Of a DNA stretch of 64,000 nucleotides, positions 1 through 9,430 are shown piece after piece. The DNA lies in NCBI RefSeq assembly GCF_000430005.1, contig NZ_AUCY01000004.1, positions 1 through 64,000 on the forward strand. Direction: 5' to 3'. The stretch comes from Desulfovibrio cuneatus DSM 11391 (lineage in GTDB: Bacteria; Desulfobacterota; Desulfovibrionia; Desulfovibrionales; Desulfovibrionaceae). The position numbers and the translations under genes are program-made. Within the stretch, counting starts at the first letter, position 1; the number at the start of each line of letters is the position of its first letter. A model generated the notes under the pieces. The model was not told where the DNA came from. It did not search any database and saw only the letters and a list, made by a program, of their open reading frames with translations.

Positions 1-49
1 CAGGGGAAGGGGGAAAAGCCCCTTTCAAGGGGTTTTCCCCCTTCCCCTG
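1..49 (-). terminator. long GC-rich hairpin directly after the flavoprotein stop codon
   Basis: A nearly perfect inverted repeat fills the first 49 bases. The roughly 21-bp arms begin CAGGGGAAGGGGG and pair around a TTTCAA loop, with one bulged G. It abuts the TAG stop (50-52) of the minus-strand flavoprotein gene, which fits an intrinsic terminator for that gene. The T-run that would follow on the minus strand lies outside the window, so termination itself is inferred. Confidence 0.6.
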
Positions 50-1246
50 CTACTCATTAGTCTTTATAACCTCACCTGCGGCAAAGCCGCTAGCCAGGGC
101 CCAATGCAGGTTATAGCCACCCAGGCGGCCTGTCACGTCCAGCAGTTCCCCGCACACATACAGCCCCGGCATTTTGGTACTTTCCATGGTTTTGGAAGAA
201 ATTTCATGGGTGTTTACCCCGCCAGCGCAGGCTTCTGCCTTTCTGAACCCTTCATTGCCTGTGGGGGAAAGGGGAAACCGGGTACACAGGCTGGTGAGCA
301 TATCCCTGTCTTTACGGCTTGTTTCGGCAATACGTTTTTCAGCCAGGGCAGGGGGGAGCAACGCTTCCACCAGGCGGGCAGGCAGCAGGCCGCGCAGGCG
401 GTTTTTCACGAGGGTTTTGCCGCTTTCCGGGGCATCCCACAAGGCATCTACACTCGTATCGGGTAAAAAATTACACACCAGTTCTGCCCCTGGCTGGCAG
501 TAAAGAGAAGCCTGCAAGGCTGCCGGGCCGCTTACCCCTGTATGGGTGAAGAGCAAAGAAAGGTTTTGGGCCACAGGAAGGCTCTTTTTTTCACCAGGAT
601 TGGTAAGAGATAATGTCACGGGCAAGCTCATGCCAGCAAGGCCCAGTAAAGGGGAATTTTTGGGCAAATGCAACCCCACAAGGGCTGCACGGGGGGGCAC
701 CACACTGTGCCCAAACTGCTTTGCCAGGCTGAAGCCATAGGCACTCGCCCCGGTTTGGGGCCATGCCGGGCCACCCAGGGCCAGCACCAGGTGCGGGGCT
801 GTAGCCTCGCCCGCTTCCCCGCGCACCACAAACATATCCTGTTCACGGGTCACAGCATGAATGCGCCCGCCAAGCTGGAACGCAGCCGCACCGGCCCCGG
901 CAACCAGCCAGTTGCGCACATCTTCCGAAGTGCGTTTACAAAAAATTTGTCCTTCCTCCCGTTCTTCCAGGGGAATGCCCGCATCTTCCAGCATACGCAG
1001 CAGGTTAGCAGGGGTGAACCGGGTTAAGGCGGAACGGGTAAACGACGGGTTGCCGCTCAGGTAATGTTCTGGCAGCACATTACGGTTGGTAATATTGCAT
1101 TTACCGCCGCCCGTAATTAACAGCTTACGCAGCGGCTTGCGGGCGTGGTCTATAACCATGACCTTGGCCCCATTTGCGGTAGCTTTTGCGGCACAGGCCA
1201 TGCCGGAAACTCCGGCCCCAAGAATAATGCAATGTACGTGTTCCAT
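50..1246 (-). CDS. NAD(P)/FAD-dependent oxidoreductase, BaiN/HI0933 (YhiN) family
   Basis: This 398-residue flavoprotein has the dinucleotide-binding GAGVSG at residues 10-15. It also has the family signature GGGKCNITN at 46-54 and a C-terminal FAD-contact segment containing GLYVCGELLD and GRLGGYNL. Length and motif order match the HI0933/YhiN/BaiN family. Members are flavin-binding and some reduce bile-acid or other enone intermediates, but the substrate of most is unknown, so no reaction is assigned. The ATG at 1246 opens directly into the FAD-binding strand, so no earlier start is needed. No strong Shine-Dalgarno sequence is visible. It lies downstream of the SNF2 gene but is separated from it by that gene's terminator, so it is probably transcribed alone. 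Confidence 0.9.
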   Translation of the reverse strand: MEHVHCIILGAGVSGMACAAKATANGAKVMVIDHARKPLRKLLITGGGKCNITNRNVLPEHYLSGNPSFTRSALTRFTPANLLRMLEDAGIPLEEREEGQIFCKRTSEDVRNWLVAGAGAAAFQLGGRIHAVTREQDMFVVRGEAGEATAPHLVLALGGPAWPQTGASAYGFSLAKQFGHSVVPPRAALVGLHLPKNSPLLGLAGMSLPVTLSLTNPGEKKSLPVAQNLSLLFTHTGVSGPAALQASLYCQPGAELVCNFLPDTSVDALWDAPESGKTLVKNRLRGLLPARLVEALLPPALAEKRIAETSRKDRDMLTSLCTRFPLSPTGNEGFRKAEACAGGVNTHEISSKTMESTKMPGLYVCGELLDVTGRLGGYNLHWALASGFAAGEVIKTNE

Positions 1247-1281
1247 AGGTGTGTGGTGGGGGTAATATGTAAAGAAAGGAA

Positions 1282-1308
1282 AAGAGGGAAGGTTGTTCCT
1301 TCCCTCTT
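1282..1308 (-). terminator. intrinsic terminator of the SNF2 gene
   Basis: An 11-bp perfect stem (AAGAGGGAAGG paired with CCTTCCCTCTT, loop 1293-1297) is followed on the minus strand by a T-rich tract. It lies 45 bases after the helicase stop codon. Confidence 0.75.
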
Positions 1309-1352
1309 AAATGGTATATTAATGGCATAAAGGACTCAAATGGTCCCCGATA

Positions 1353-4300
1353 CTATACTTCAAAGAGCATTTCCAAGTCTTCCCGCGAGAGAGACTTGAA
1401 CGTTTCAGCGCCGGGAATAATGGAGTCTGCCACATCTTTTTTGGCACTTTGCAGAGAAAGAATTTTTTCTTCCACTGTGTTCTGACAAATAAGCTTGTAC
1501 GAGAATACCTGCTTTGTTTGCCCAATACGGTGTGAGCGGTCCGTGGCCTGGTTTTCCACAGCCGGGTTCCACCACGGGTCGTAGTGGACAACATAGTCTG
1601 CGCCAGTCAGGTTAAGCCCTGTGCCCCCGGCCTTCAAGGAAATAAGGAAGATGGGGATGGAGGGGTCGTTACTGAATTTGTCCACCTGGTCGAAGCGGTC
1701 TTTGCTTGTGCCGTCCAGGTAGCAGAAGGGCAGTTCACTGATTTGCAGCCAGGAGCGGATAATGTGCAGCATTTGCACGAACTGGGAGAAAACCAGCACG
1801 CGGTGGCCTTCTTCCACAATGTCCGTCATCATGTCTTTGAATGTATCGAACTTGCCGGAGGGCAGGTTGGTGGAAACACCAGGCATATCCAGCTTCAGCA
1901 GCCGTGGGTGGCAGCAGATTTGGCGCAGCTTGAGCAATGCATCCAGAATAGACATCTGGCTTTTGGCAATGCCATTCTTTTCCACCGTGGTCATTACCTG
2001 TTCCTTCAGCTTGCGTGCGAGCATTGAATAGAGCTCTGCCTGTTCTTCCGCAAGGCCACAATAGGTAATGTTTTCAATTTTTGGCGGCAGGTCTTTTGCC
2101 ACTTCCGACTTGGTTCTGCGCAAAATAAACGGATGCACACGGGTACGCAGGAAGGTGAGGGTGTCGTCATCTCCTTCCTTGATGGGCTTGACCACCCCGC
2201 GCTTGAAGGCGTTTTGTGCGCCAAGAAAGCCCGGCATAAGAAACTCGAACAGCGACCACAGTTCAAACAGGTTGTTTTCAATGGGGGTACCGGAAAGGCA
2301 CAGCCGCATATCGGCCTTGATGTGCCGCACGGAACGGGCTGTGATGGTGTTTGGGTTCTTAATGTTTTGGGCTTCATCCAGAATAATGGTGTTGAAATCG
2401 AACTTTTCCAGTTCTTCCAGGTCGCGCCGCAAAAGGGCGTATGTGGTAAGAACAATGTGGGACGAGTTGATTTGCTTGAACATGCTGTCGCGCCGGGTGC
2501 CATAAATGGCAAGGCACTTCAGGTCGGGAACAAACTTGGCGGCTTCACGTTCCCAGTTGGGAAGCACCGAAGTAGGCACAACAATCAGGTTTGGTCCTGT
2601 CATGCCATTTTCATACATGTACTGCAGGAAGGAAAGAGTTTGCACCGTTTTGCCAAGGCCCATTTCATCGGCCAGAATACCACCAAAGTGGTATTCGCGC
2701 AGAAAGTTCAGGTAGGCAAGGCCCTGCAATTGGTAACCACGTAAGGTGGCGTTCAAGCCACCGGGCTGGGGGATGGGTGTAATTTCCTTGAAAGTATGAA
2801 TTTTTTCACGCAACGTGTCCCAAAAACCATCGGTTACCGTACCGGGCAGGTCGTCCAGCAAGCTGTCCAGCACAGGGGCTTCAAATTGGGCAAACTGCTT
2901 TTTGGGCGGTTCGGAAGGGTCAAGGCCCAAAGCTTGCAACTTATGGGCAATGCGCTCCAGCCAACCTTCCGGCAGGCTGGTGTAGGAACCGTCTTTCAGT
3001 TGCACATACCGCTTGCCCTGTGTCCAGGCTTCCCACACTTTTTCCAGAGCAACACTTTGGCCGTCGTACTGAATATCAATATCCAGGGTGAACCATTTTT
3101 CTTTTTCATCGCTCTTAATTTCAGCAGAAATAACAGGCTGGGAAAGGCGTACCTTGTAGCGGGAAAGGGCCGTTTCCCCATACACCCGGTAGTTTTCCAC
3201 CAGCGTGGGGTACACATCCAGCAAAAAAGTAATGGCTTCCTCTGGTTCTAAAAACCAGATGCGCGAGTTACGCGGCTGGAATTTAATTTCAAGCAGCATG
3301 TTGGTAAGCGCAGCTTCTTCTTCCTGCATGCGCTTGATAAGGTAAGTTTGCCCTTCATAGGAATAGCTGCCTGTTTGAAAGTCCGGGTTGGGGCCGGGCA
3401 TGGTAAATTCACCGTGTATGGTTTCATACACGTTTTGAATCTCAAGGGTAAGCAGGCTGCCTTCTTCATCAAGAAAAAGCTTGGGGTTGTATGTGGCAGG
3501 CACCAGGTACGGTTCCATTTGCCGCATAAAATCTTCCTGCCCGTACAAGGCGGAAGAGGGGAGCTTGCTCCACACCCTGTCCAGAAATTCGGAAAGCTCT
3601 TCCTGCGGTACAGCAAGGGGGTTGCTTGTAAGTTCTTGCACCAGCTTGGAGTCAATGGTGGAATACACAGGGAAAAAGCTGTGCTTCCAGCATACCCAAA
3701 GGGGCATTTGCCCGTGGAAGGTGGTGTCTGTTCCGGCAATGGGCACTGGGGGTTTCCCTTCCCGGTGCAGGAGCACGGCAAAAGTAAGCTGATTCTCAGC
3801 GATAAATTCAGGCCGAAAGCGCAGTTGCATGGTGCGCTGTTCAATACGGCAAGGGGAATCAGAATCTTGCCAGAACATGAAATATTCTTTGCGAACAGAC
3901 CAGAGAAACCAGGTCAGCAAGCCGTCTGGAATGGTAATACGGTGGCCCAGGTAGTCGTCATACTGGCCAATAAGGGCTGCAACTTTGGGTAAGTTGGGGG
4001 AAAGTTCGCATAATTCCGGTGTGTTGATGATTTGTTCAAGAGTTACTTCATTTTGCACACTGGAAAGGCCCGACTTGTTCTGCCGGGCACGGAAAAAGGC
4101 CACCTGCAAGCGACCAGGTTCTGGGTAAAAACGCAAAATAAGGTAATGCTTTCCGGCTTCTGGTTCAATTTCAGAAGAAAAGAGAGAGCGAAATGTTTGG
4201 CGCCAGTCTACCCGGTTTCTGGTAGCGGGGGGGGCTTCATCATTATGCGCATCAAGGGTGGCAAGCAATTTTATAAGAGTGGCTGCCACGTGTGTACATA

Positions 4301-4559
4301 CACCGGAAAAGGAATCCGAACAGTTGCAATGCGAACTTACCGTCCCTTCACCAGTAAAAATAGTCAGCCGCGGAGTGTAGTGTTGCAGGTCGTCCCCTTG
4401 AATGGTGGCTTCCACCTCCCAAATGGGATCATCCTTTTTCAGGCCAAGTTTTTGCACACCCCCGGAATTGATTATATTGTGGGCTGAATCCGCAATATAT
4501 TCCGGTACAGAATCGTGCAAATATTCTTGTAAAATATTCTTTATTTTGCTTTCGTTCAT
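1353..4559 (-). CDS. SWIM zinc-finger SNF2-family DNA/RNA helicase (HepA/RapA-like ATPase)
   Basis: This 1068-residue SF2 ATPase starts with a SWIM zinc finger: C78, C80, C88 and H90 form the CxC...CxH pattern. A long central region with no recognised motif follows, then the SNF2 motor. Motif I DEMGLGKT lies near residue 630, motif II DEAQ near 728 and motif VI SHRIGQ near 1010. Bacterial proteins with this layout translocate on nucleic acid and remodel protein-DNA or RNA polymerase complexes; the target here is unknown. The frame continues upstream to a TTG at 4664, but the ATG at 4559 is preferred. It has an AAGGA sequence at ordinary spacing and makes a natural N-terminus. The gene is monocistronic on the minus strand, bounded by its own terminator and a long upstream gap. 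Confidence 0.9.
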   Translation of the reverse strand: MNESKIKNILQEYLHDSVPEYIADSAHNIINSGGVQKLGLKKDDPIWEVEATIQGDDLQHYTPRLTIFTGEGTVSSHCNCSDSFSGVCTHVAATLIKLLATLDAHNDEAPPATRNRVDWRQTFRSLFSSEIEPEAGKHYLILRFYPEPGRLQVAFFRARQNKSGLSSVQNEVTLEQIINTPELCELSPNLPKVAALIGQYDDYLGHRITIPDGLLTWFLWSVRKEYFMFWQDSDSPCRIEQRTMQLRFRPEFIAENQLTFAVLLHREGKPPVPIAGTDTTFHGQMPLWVCWKHSFFPVYSTIDSKLVQELTSNPLAVPQEELSEFLDRVWSKLPSSALYGQEDFMRQMEPYLVPATYNPKLFLDEEGSLLTLEIQNVYETIHGEFTMPGPNPDFQTGSYSYEGQTYLIKRMQEEEAALTNMLLEIKFQPRNSRIWFLEPEEAITFLLDVYPTLVENYRVYGETALSRYKVRLSQPVISAEIKSDEKEKWFTLDIDIQYDGQSVALEKVWEAWTQGKRYVQLKDGSYTSLPEGWLERIAHKLQALGLDPSEPPKKQFAQFEAPVLDSLLDDLPGTVTDGFWDTLREKIHTFKEITPIPQPGGLNATLRGYQLQGLAYLNFLREYHFGGILADEMGLGKTVQTLSFLQYMYENGMTGPNLIVVPTSVLPNWEREAAKFVPDLKCLAIYGTRRDSMFKQINSSHIVLTTYALLRRDLEELEKFDFNTIILDEAQNIKNPNTITARSVRHIKADMRLCLSGTPIENNLFELWSLFEFLMPGFLGAQNAFKRGVVKPIKEGDDDTLTFLRTRVHPFILRRTKSEVAKDLPPKIENITYCGLAEEQAELYSMLARKLKEQVMTTVEKNGIAKSQMSILDALLKLRQICCHPRLLKLDMPGVSTNLPSGKFDTFKDMMTDIVEEGHRVLVFSQFVQMLHIIRSWLQISELPFCYLDGTSKDRFDQVDKFSNDPSIPIFLISLKAGGTGLNLTGADYVVHYDPWWNPAVENQATDRSHRIGQTKQVFSYKLICQNTVEEKILSLQSAKKDVADSIIPGAETFKSLSREDLEMLFEV

Positions 4560-5107
4560 GTTTCCTTCACCAAACAATGATACAAGACACCCAACCTGGC
4601 AATGTTTGCCTTTGTTTGCTATTTGCGCATACACAATGATATCAAAAGAGTAGAGATGTGACAAGAAGGGTATAGCGGCAATTTCAAATATTTGACATCC
4701 AGATGAAAACTATCCGTTTGTGTTTTTTTTCAGGTGACGTGCCATACAAGGGAAGCACTGGCTACGTGTTTCTCTATGGTTATTGCACAGTAAAAAGACC
4801 ATAACCCATCCCTAAGGAGAATTCACTTCTTCTGTAAAGTGAGTGGATTATGTGCCTTTCCCAAACAAGTAAATGTTCCGTTGTTTGGGCATGAAGCTGC
4901 GGATTGCGAATGAACCAGCAGTTCCCATAAAAGCTTTTCTGCTTTTCTGCTACAAGTATTGCACAGAAAGCATAAAAGTTCAACGGCGTCAGCGGAAAAT
5001 ACCTTTTCCCTTTGCTTGCGTTATTCCCTCTAGTCTGCAAGAATAGAAGGAATAGTTGGAACAAGACACCTCAATACAATAAATTAACCATTTTTTTTCT
5101 GAATGCA
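4560..5107. other. divergent intergenic region with one dyad
   Basis: This AT-rich gap separates the divergent helicase and binding-protein genes and must hold both promoters. I see no coding sequence and no convincing -35/-10 pair. The clearest structure is a perfect 9-bp inverted repeat, CCCAAACAA at 4860-4868 and TTGTTTGGG at 4881-4889, with a 12-base spacer. It lacks a T-run, so it could be an operator or an RNA hairpin. Confidence 0.4.
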
Positions 5108-6784
5108 ATGATAATCCTTCCTCTACTACATCGCTTATGCCGCAAGCCCAAAGTAGCAACACTGCAAAAACAGTGTGCTGCTTTCCTTCCTTTATGCGTT
5201 ATCGCCTGCCTGTGCTTTTGGCAGGCTGCCTGTGCGCCTGCTTTTGCCCAGGGGGAGGAGTATGGCGATTCTTTTATTACCGGCACCCTAGCAGACCCCA
5301 GCAATCTTATTCCGGCGCTTTCATCTGATGCTTCTTCAAGTGAAGTTTCAGGTAATTTTTATGTTTCTCTCATAAAATATGACAAGAGCCTTGTTATAGT
5401 TCCCTATGCGGCAGAATCATTTGAAGTGTTGGATGAAGGCCTGCGCCTGCGTTTTGTGCTGCGTAAAGGTATCTTGTGGCAAGATGGCGTAGAACTGACT
5501 GCTGATGATGTGGAATTTACCTACAAGATGATGATAGACCCGGCCACCCCCACGGCCTATGCTTCAGACTTTAAAGCAGTGAAGGAATTTCGCAAGCTGG
5601 ACAAGTATACCGTTGAAGTGTTGTACGACAAGCCTTTTGCCCGCTCCCTAACCACCTGGATGAGCAGCATAATGCCAAAGCACGCCCTGGAAGGGCAAAA
5701 TTTGCGCAGCACAGCTTTTGCAAGAAAACCGTTAAGCGCCGGGCCGTATATCCTGTTTGAATGGAAGCCGGGAGCGCGGGTGAATTTGCGTGCAAACCCC
5801 ACCTATTTTGAAGGCAAGCCATATATAGATCAAATAGTATACAGAGTAATTCCAGATTTAACCACTATGTTTTTGGAATTAAAGGCTGGCAAGCTGGACT
5901 CATTGGGTAGCCTCACCCCCCAGCAGTACCGCTACCAGACCAACACTCTAGAGTTTCGCAAAGAATTTACGATTTTTCCTTCCTCCTCATTTACCTACAC
6001 TTACCTTGGTTATAACCTGAAAAGTCCGCTGTTTAGTGATAAGCGGGTGCGCCAGGCCCTGGCCCATGGCATAAACAAAGAAGATATTATTAAAGGGGCG
6101 CTTTTAGGATTGGGGGACCCCACCATTGGCCCTTACCAACCAGGCACCTGGGTGTATAACACCCACATTCAGCCCTATGCCCATAGCCTGGAAAAAGCTA
6201 AAGCCCTGCTTGCAGAAGCTGGTTGGCAGCAGGGGAAAGACGGCGTACTGCGCAATGAAAAAGGTGAGCCCTTCAGCTTTACCCTGCTGGTGAACCAGGG
6301 GAATGAAACGCGCATAAAAACAGCGGTTATTTTACAAAACCAGTTGAAAGCACTTGGCATTAATGTGAACATTCGCACAGTGGAATGGGCCGCATTTTTG
6401 CAACAGTTTGTTAACCCCGGTTTTTTTGATGCCGTTATCCTGGCCTGGACAATACCCCTTGACCCGGACGGGTATGATGTGTGGCATTCATCACGGGCAG
6501 GGGGGGGCTTGAACTTTGTCAACTTCAAGAATGAAGAAGCTGACAAGTTACTTGAAGAAGGGCGCACCACCTTTGACCGGGACAAAAGAAAACGGGTGTA
6601 CGACAGGTTTCAAGAAGTACTGCATGAAGAACAGCCATATTGTTTCTTATATGTACCGCACAGGTTGACTGTGATACAGAACCGTTTTAAAGGTTTAGAG
6701 ACCGCCCCTGGGGGTATATTTCACAATTTTACCAAATGGTGGGTTCCTGCCGGGGACCAACGCCACAGAGTGCAGGCGCAATGA
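5108..6784 (+). CDS. ABC transporter substrate-binding protein, family 5 (peptide/nickel/oligopeptide type)
   Basis: This 558-residue extracytoplasmic binding protein belongs to the SBP_bac_5 (DppA/OppA/NikA) family. A signal peptide precedes a likely cleavage after APAFAQ. The mature protein has the family start GTLADPSNLIPALSSD and the internal segment KRVRQALAHGINKEDI. Its C-terminus, around QEVLHEEQPYCFLYVP, is also family-typical. The ligand cannot be read from sequence. The ATG at 5108 is chosen because it opens the signal peptide; no strong ribosome binding site is visible and the frame extends upstream. No permease or ATPase genes are adjacent, so this is an orphan binding protein. 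Its TGA overlaps the ATG of rel (ATGA), which suggests translational coupling of a transport protein to the stringent-response enzyme. Confidence 0.88.
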   Translation: MIILPLLHRLCRKPKVATLQKQCAAFLPLCVIACLCFWQAACAPAFAQGEEYGDSFITGTLADPSNLIPALSSDASSSEVSGNFYVSLIKYDKSLVIVPYAAESFEVLDEGLRLRFVLRKGILWQDGVELTADDVEFTYKMMIDPATPTAYASDFKAVKEFRKLDKYTVEVLYDKPFARSLTTWMSSIMPKHALEGQNLRSTAFARKPLSAGPYILFEWKPGARVNLRANPTYFEGKPYIDQIVYRVIPDLTTMFLELKAGKLDSLGSLTPQQYRYQTNTLEFRKEFTIFPSSSFTYTYLGYNLKSPLFSDKRVRQALAHGINKEDIIKGALLGLGDPTIGPYQPGTWVYNTHIQPYAHSLEKAKALLAEAGWQQGKDGVLRNEKGEPFSFTLLVNQGNETRIKTAVILQNQLKALGINVNIRTVEWAAFLQQFVNPGFFDAVILAWTIPLDPDGYDVWHSSRAGGGLNFVNFKNEEADKLLEEGRTTFDRDKRKRVYDRFQEVLHEEQPYCFLYVPHRLTVIQNRFKGLETAPGGIFHNFTKWWVPAGDQRHRVQAQ

Positions 6785-8946
6785 GCATTACCATAGAGAA
6801 TATTCTTGAAAAAGTGCAGCGCTTCCATGGCCCGGAAAGCACGGTCCTGGTAAAAAAAGCCTATGCCTTTGCCAAGGAAGTGCATGCAGGGCAGGTGCGC
6901 CTTTCAGGCGAGCCCTACCTTTCACACCCCATGGCGGTGGCCTATACCCTTGCGGAAATGCGGCTTGATGTGCCTTCAGTGGTTGCTGGCTTATTACACG
7001 ACACAGTGGAAGACACCATTGCCACTATTGAAGAAATTGATGAAAAATTTGGCGAAGATGTGGCCGACATCGTAGACGGTGTGACCAAAATCAGCCTTAT
7101 GACCTTTGACAGCAAAGAAGCGCAACAGGCAGAGAACATTCGTAAAATGATTCTTGCCATGAATGAAGACATGCGCGTTTTGTTTGTAAAGCTGGCAGAC
7201 AGGCTGCATAACATGCGCACCTTGGGCTTTCAGAAGCCGGAAAAACAACGGCGCATTGGTCAGGAAACCATGGACATTTATGCACCCCTTGCCAACCGGC
7301 TGGGGATGCACCGCATTAAACTTGAACTTGAAGATTTAAGCTTTCGCTATATTTCACCCGATGAATACAACCGCATTGCCGAATGGCTGCAACGGCATGA
7401 AGCAGATGACATGCAGTATATTGACGGAGTTATCAGCAAACTTCGAAAAATTCTGTATCAAAACGGCATTAAGGCGCAAATTAAGGGCCGTATTAAGCAT
7501 ATTTACAGTATTTACCGTAAAATGCAGGCTCAAAATACCACACTGGATGAGATGCATGACATTATAGCCTTCCGGGCCATTGTAGATGACCTGAAAGACT
7601 GTTACGCCGCCCTGGGGCTAGTGCATGCTACATGGAAGCCCGTACCTGGGCGCTTTAAAGACTACATTTCCATGCCCAAGCAGAACATGTACCAAAGCTT
7701 GCACACCACCGTTATTGGCCCGCGGGGTGAACGCATGGAAGTACAGATTCGTAGCGAAGAAATGGACAAGCTGGCTGAACATGGGCATGCCTCCCACTGG
7801 CTTTACAAGGAAGGCGGGCGCATTAAGCAAAAAGATGCCCGGGAATTTGCCTGGCTGCGTGAAATGCTGGACTGGCAAAAAATGGAGAGCAATTCCCAGG
7901 AGTTTTTACGCACCCTGCGCTTTGATTTGTTCAAAGACGAAATTTACGTTTTCACCCCGCGCGGTGCAGTAAAAGAATTGCCTGAAGGGGCCACCTCCAT
8001 TGACTTTGCCTACCTCATTCACACAGACCTTGGTGACCATTGCGCCGGGGCCAAGGTGAATGGCAAGTTGGTGCCACTTTCCACAGCCCTGAAAAGTGGC
8101 GATACGGTAGAGGTTATTATTGACCAAAACCGCTTCCCCAGCCGCGACTGGCTGAATTTTGTAAAAACCGCCAAGGCCCGCACACGGGTGCAGCACCACC
8201 TGCGCACCAAGGAACGTGACCGCAGCATTACTGTGGGTAAGGAGATTCTGGAAAAAACAGGCCGCCGCATGAACGTGAACTTCAATAAGGTCTTGAAAAA
8301 TGGCACCATTGCTGCCATTGCCAAGGAATTGAAGTTTGCTGAAGTGGGCGACCTTATTTCGGCTGTAGGGTATGCCCGCATTTCAGCGCGCAAAGTTTTT
8401 AACCTGATGCAGCCCAAAGAAGCTACGCCCCATGGGCACCCCCCGGTAGAGGAAGCAGCAGAGAAGGGCGGTAATGCTTCAAAATCTACGGGTGTTACCA
8501 TTAAGGGCATTGGTGACTTGCTTACCAAACTTGCCAAGTGCTGCAACCCTGTACCCGGTGACGCTGTAGTGGGCTTTTCCAGCCGCGGGCGCGGTATTAT
8601 TGTACACCGTACAGACTGCCCGCACATTGCCACCATGGAACCGGAGCGCCTGCTCAATGTGACCTGGGAAGGGCGGGAAGACAACAGTGCGCCATTCCCG
8701 GCACGTATTAGTGTTTTTTGCGTTAACAAGCGGGGTATGCTGGCCCAGGTTGCTTTAGTTATTGATAAAGAAGGCGCTAATATTGACTCCGGCTTTATCC
8801 GTTCCCACGTGGATGGCAAATCAGAATTTGAATTGCTTATTCAGGTTTCTGACGTAGCCCACCTGTTTCGTATTGTGGGGATGCTGCGCAAGGTGGATTC
8901 AGTATTCGAAGTTATTCGTTCCGCCGTTTCTTCGCACCCGGAATAG
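6781..8946 (+). CDS. bifunctional (p)ppGpp synthetase/hydrolase, Rel/SpoT family
   Basis: This 721-residue RSH enzyme has the full long-form layout: HD hydrolase, synthetase, TGS, a central conserved-cysteine region and a C-terminal ACT domain. The hydrolase motif is intact (H73, D74, E77, D78). The synthetase carries RFKD at 291-294, the RXKD signature of bifunctional enzymes, plus YQSLHT and the EVQIR strand with E320. TGS spans about 385-445 and ACT about 645-721. It should both make and degrade (p)ppGpp in the cytoplasm and sense ribosomes and amino-acid state. The ATG at 6781 is preferred over an in-frame start at 6736 because it overlaps the upstream stop as ATGA and matches the usual N-terminus. 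The terminator at 8984-9027 ends the unit. Confidence 0.96.
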   Translation: MSITIENILEKVQRFHGPESTVLVKKAYAFAKEVHAGQVRLSGEPYLSHPMAVAYTLAEMRLDVPSVVAGLLHDTVEDTIATIEEIDEKFGEDVADIVDGVTKISLMTFDSKEAQQAENIRKMILAMNEDMRVLFVKLADRLHNMRTLGFQKPEKQRRIGQETMDIYAPLANRLGMHRIKLELEDLSFRYISPDEYNRIAEWLQRHEADDMQYIDGVISKLRKILYQNGIKAQIKGRIKHIYSIYRKMQAQNTTLDEMHDIIAFRAIVDDLKDCYAALGLVHATWKPVPGRFKDYISMPKQNMYQSLHTTVIGPRGERMEVQIRSEEMDKLAEHGHASHWLYKEGGRIKQKDAREFAWLREMLDWQKMESNSQEFLRTLRFDLFKDEIYVFTPRGAVKELPEGATSIDFAYLIHTDLGDHCAGAKVNGKLVPLSTALKSGDTVEVIIDQNRFPSRDWLNFVKTAKARTRVQHHLRTKERDRSITVGKEILEKTGRRMNVNFNKVLKNGTIAAIAKELKFAEVGDLISAVGYARISARKVFNLMQPKEATPHGHPPVEEAAEKGGNASKSTGVTIKGIGDLLTKLAKCCNPVPGDAVVGFSSRGRGIIVHRTDCPHIATMEPERLLNVTWEGREDNSAPFPARISVFCVNKRGMLAQVALVIDKEGANIDSGFIRSHVDGKSEFELLIQVSDVAHLFRIVGMLRKVDSVFEVIRSAVSSHPE

Positions 8947-8983
8947 TGCCCGCGCTTTCCGGCGTGCCTCCTAAGCGCTTCCA

Positions 8984-9027
8984 ATACAGAGCAACGGCCC
9001 CTCAGGTTCCTTGCTCTGTATTTTTTT
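8984..9027 (+). terminator. intrinsic terminator after rel
   Basis: An 11-bp perfect stem (ATACAGAGCAA at 8984-8994, its complement at 9011-9021) is followed by seven consecutive T residues. Confidence 0.85.
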
Positions 9028-9430
9028 GGAACAACAAAGGGACAATCAAACGTGAAAGCTGAAACAACAAACAGTGGGATATGTTCGAGCCAAAGGTACG
9101 AACAAGCAAATTCAGAGTATCAAGAACAAAAGACGCAACACGAAAAGCAATAATTACAGTAGATTATAATTGCAATTTTAGCAGGAGCATCATATTTCAA
9201 CAGAAATACGCTTTTAACGCCAATAGCCTGTGCGGCAGGGATTAAATCGTTTTACTTGCTAAAACACCGGAAAAGGGCGTTTTTGAAGCCTCGTTATTCT
9301 CGCTGAATTTGTCCCATAATGTAAATTATGTTAACTTTAAAAGAGGGAAGAAACCCTCCCCTTTACTTCTTTCATAAAATCTTTACAGTTTACAGACTTC
9401 CATTATTCGCCATTTGCAGGAGACTTCTTC
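9028..9430 (+). promoter_or_regulatory. AT-rich upstream region of the racemase gene with a candidate operator
   Basis: This stretch is clearly richer in A and T than the genes around it and holds no supported ORF. The most regular element is a 6-4-6 dyad, CATAAT-GTAA-ATTATG at 9315-9330, about 100 bases before the racemase start, which could bind a regulator. GGAGA just before 9431 is the ribosome binding site. No clear sigma-70 hexamer pair could be fixed. Confidence 0.35.
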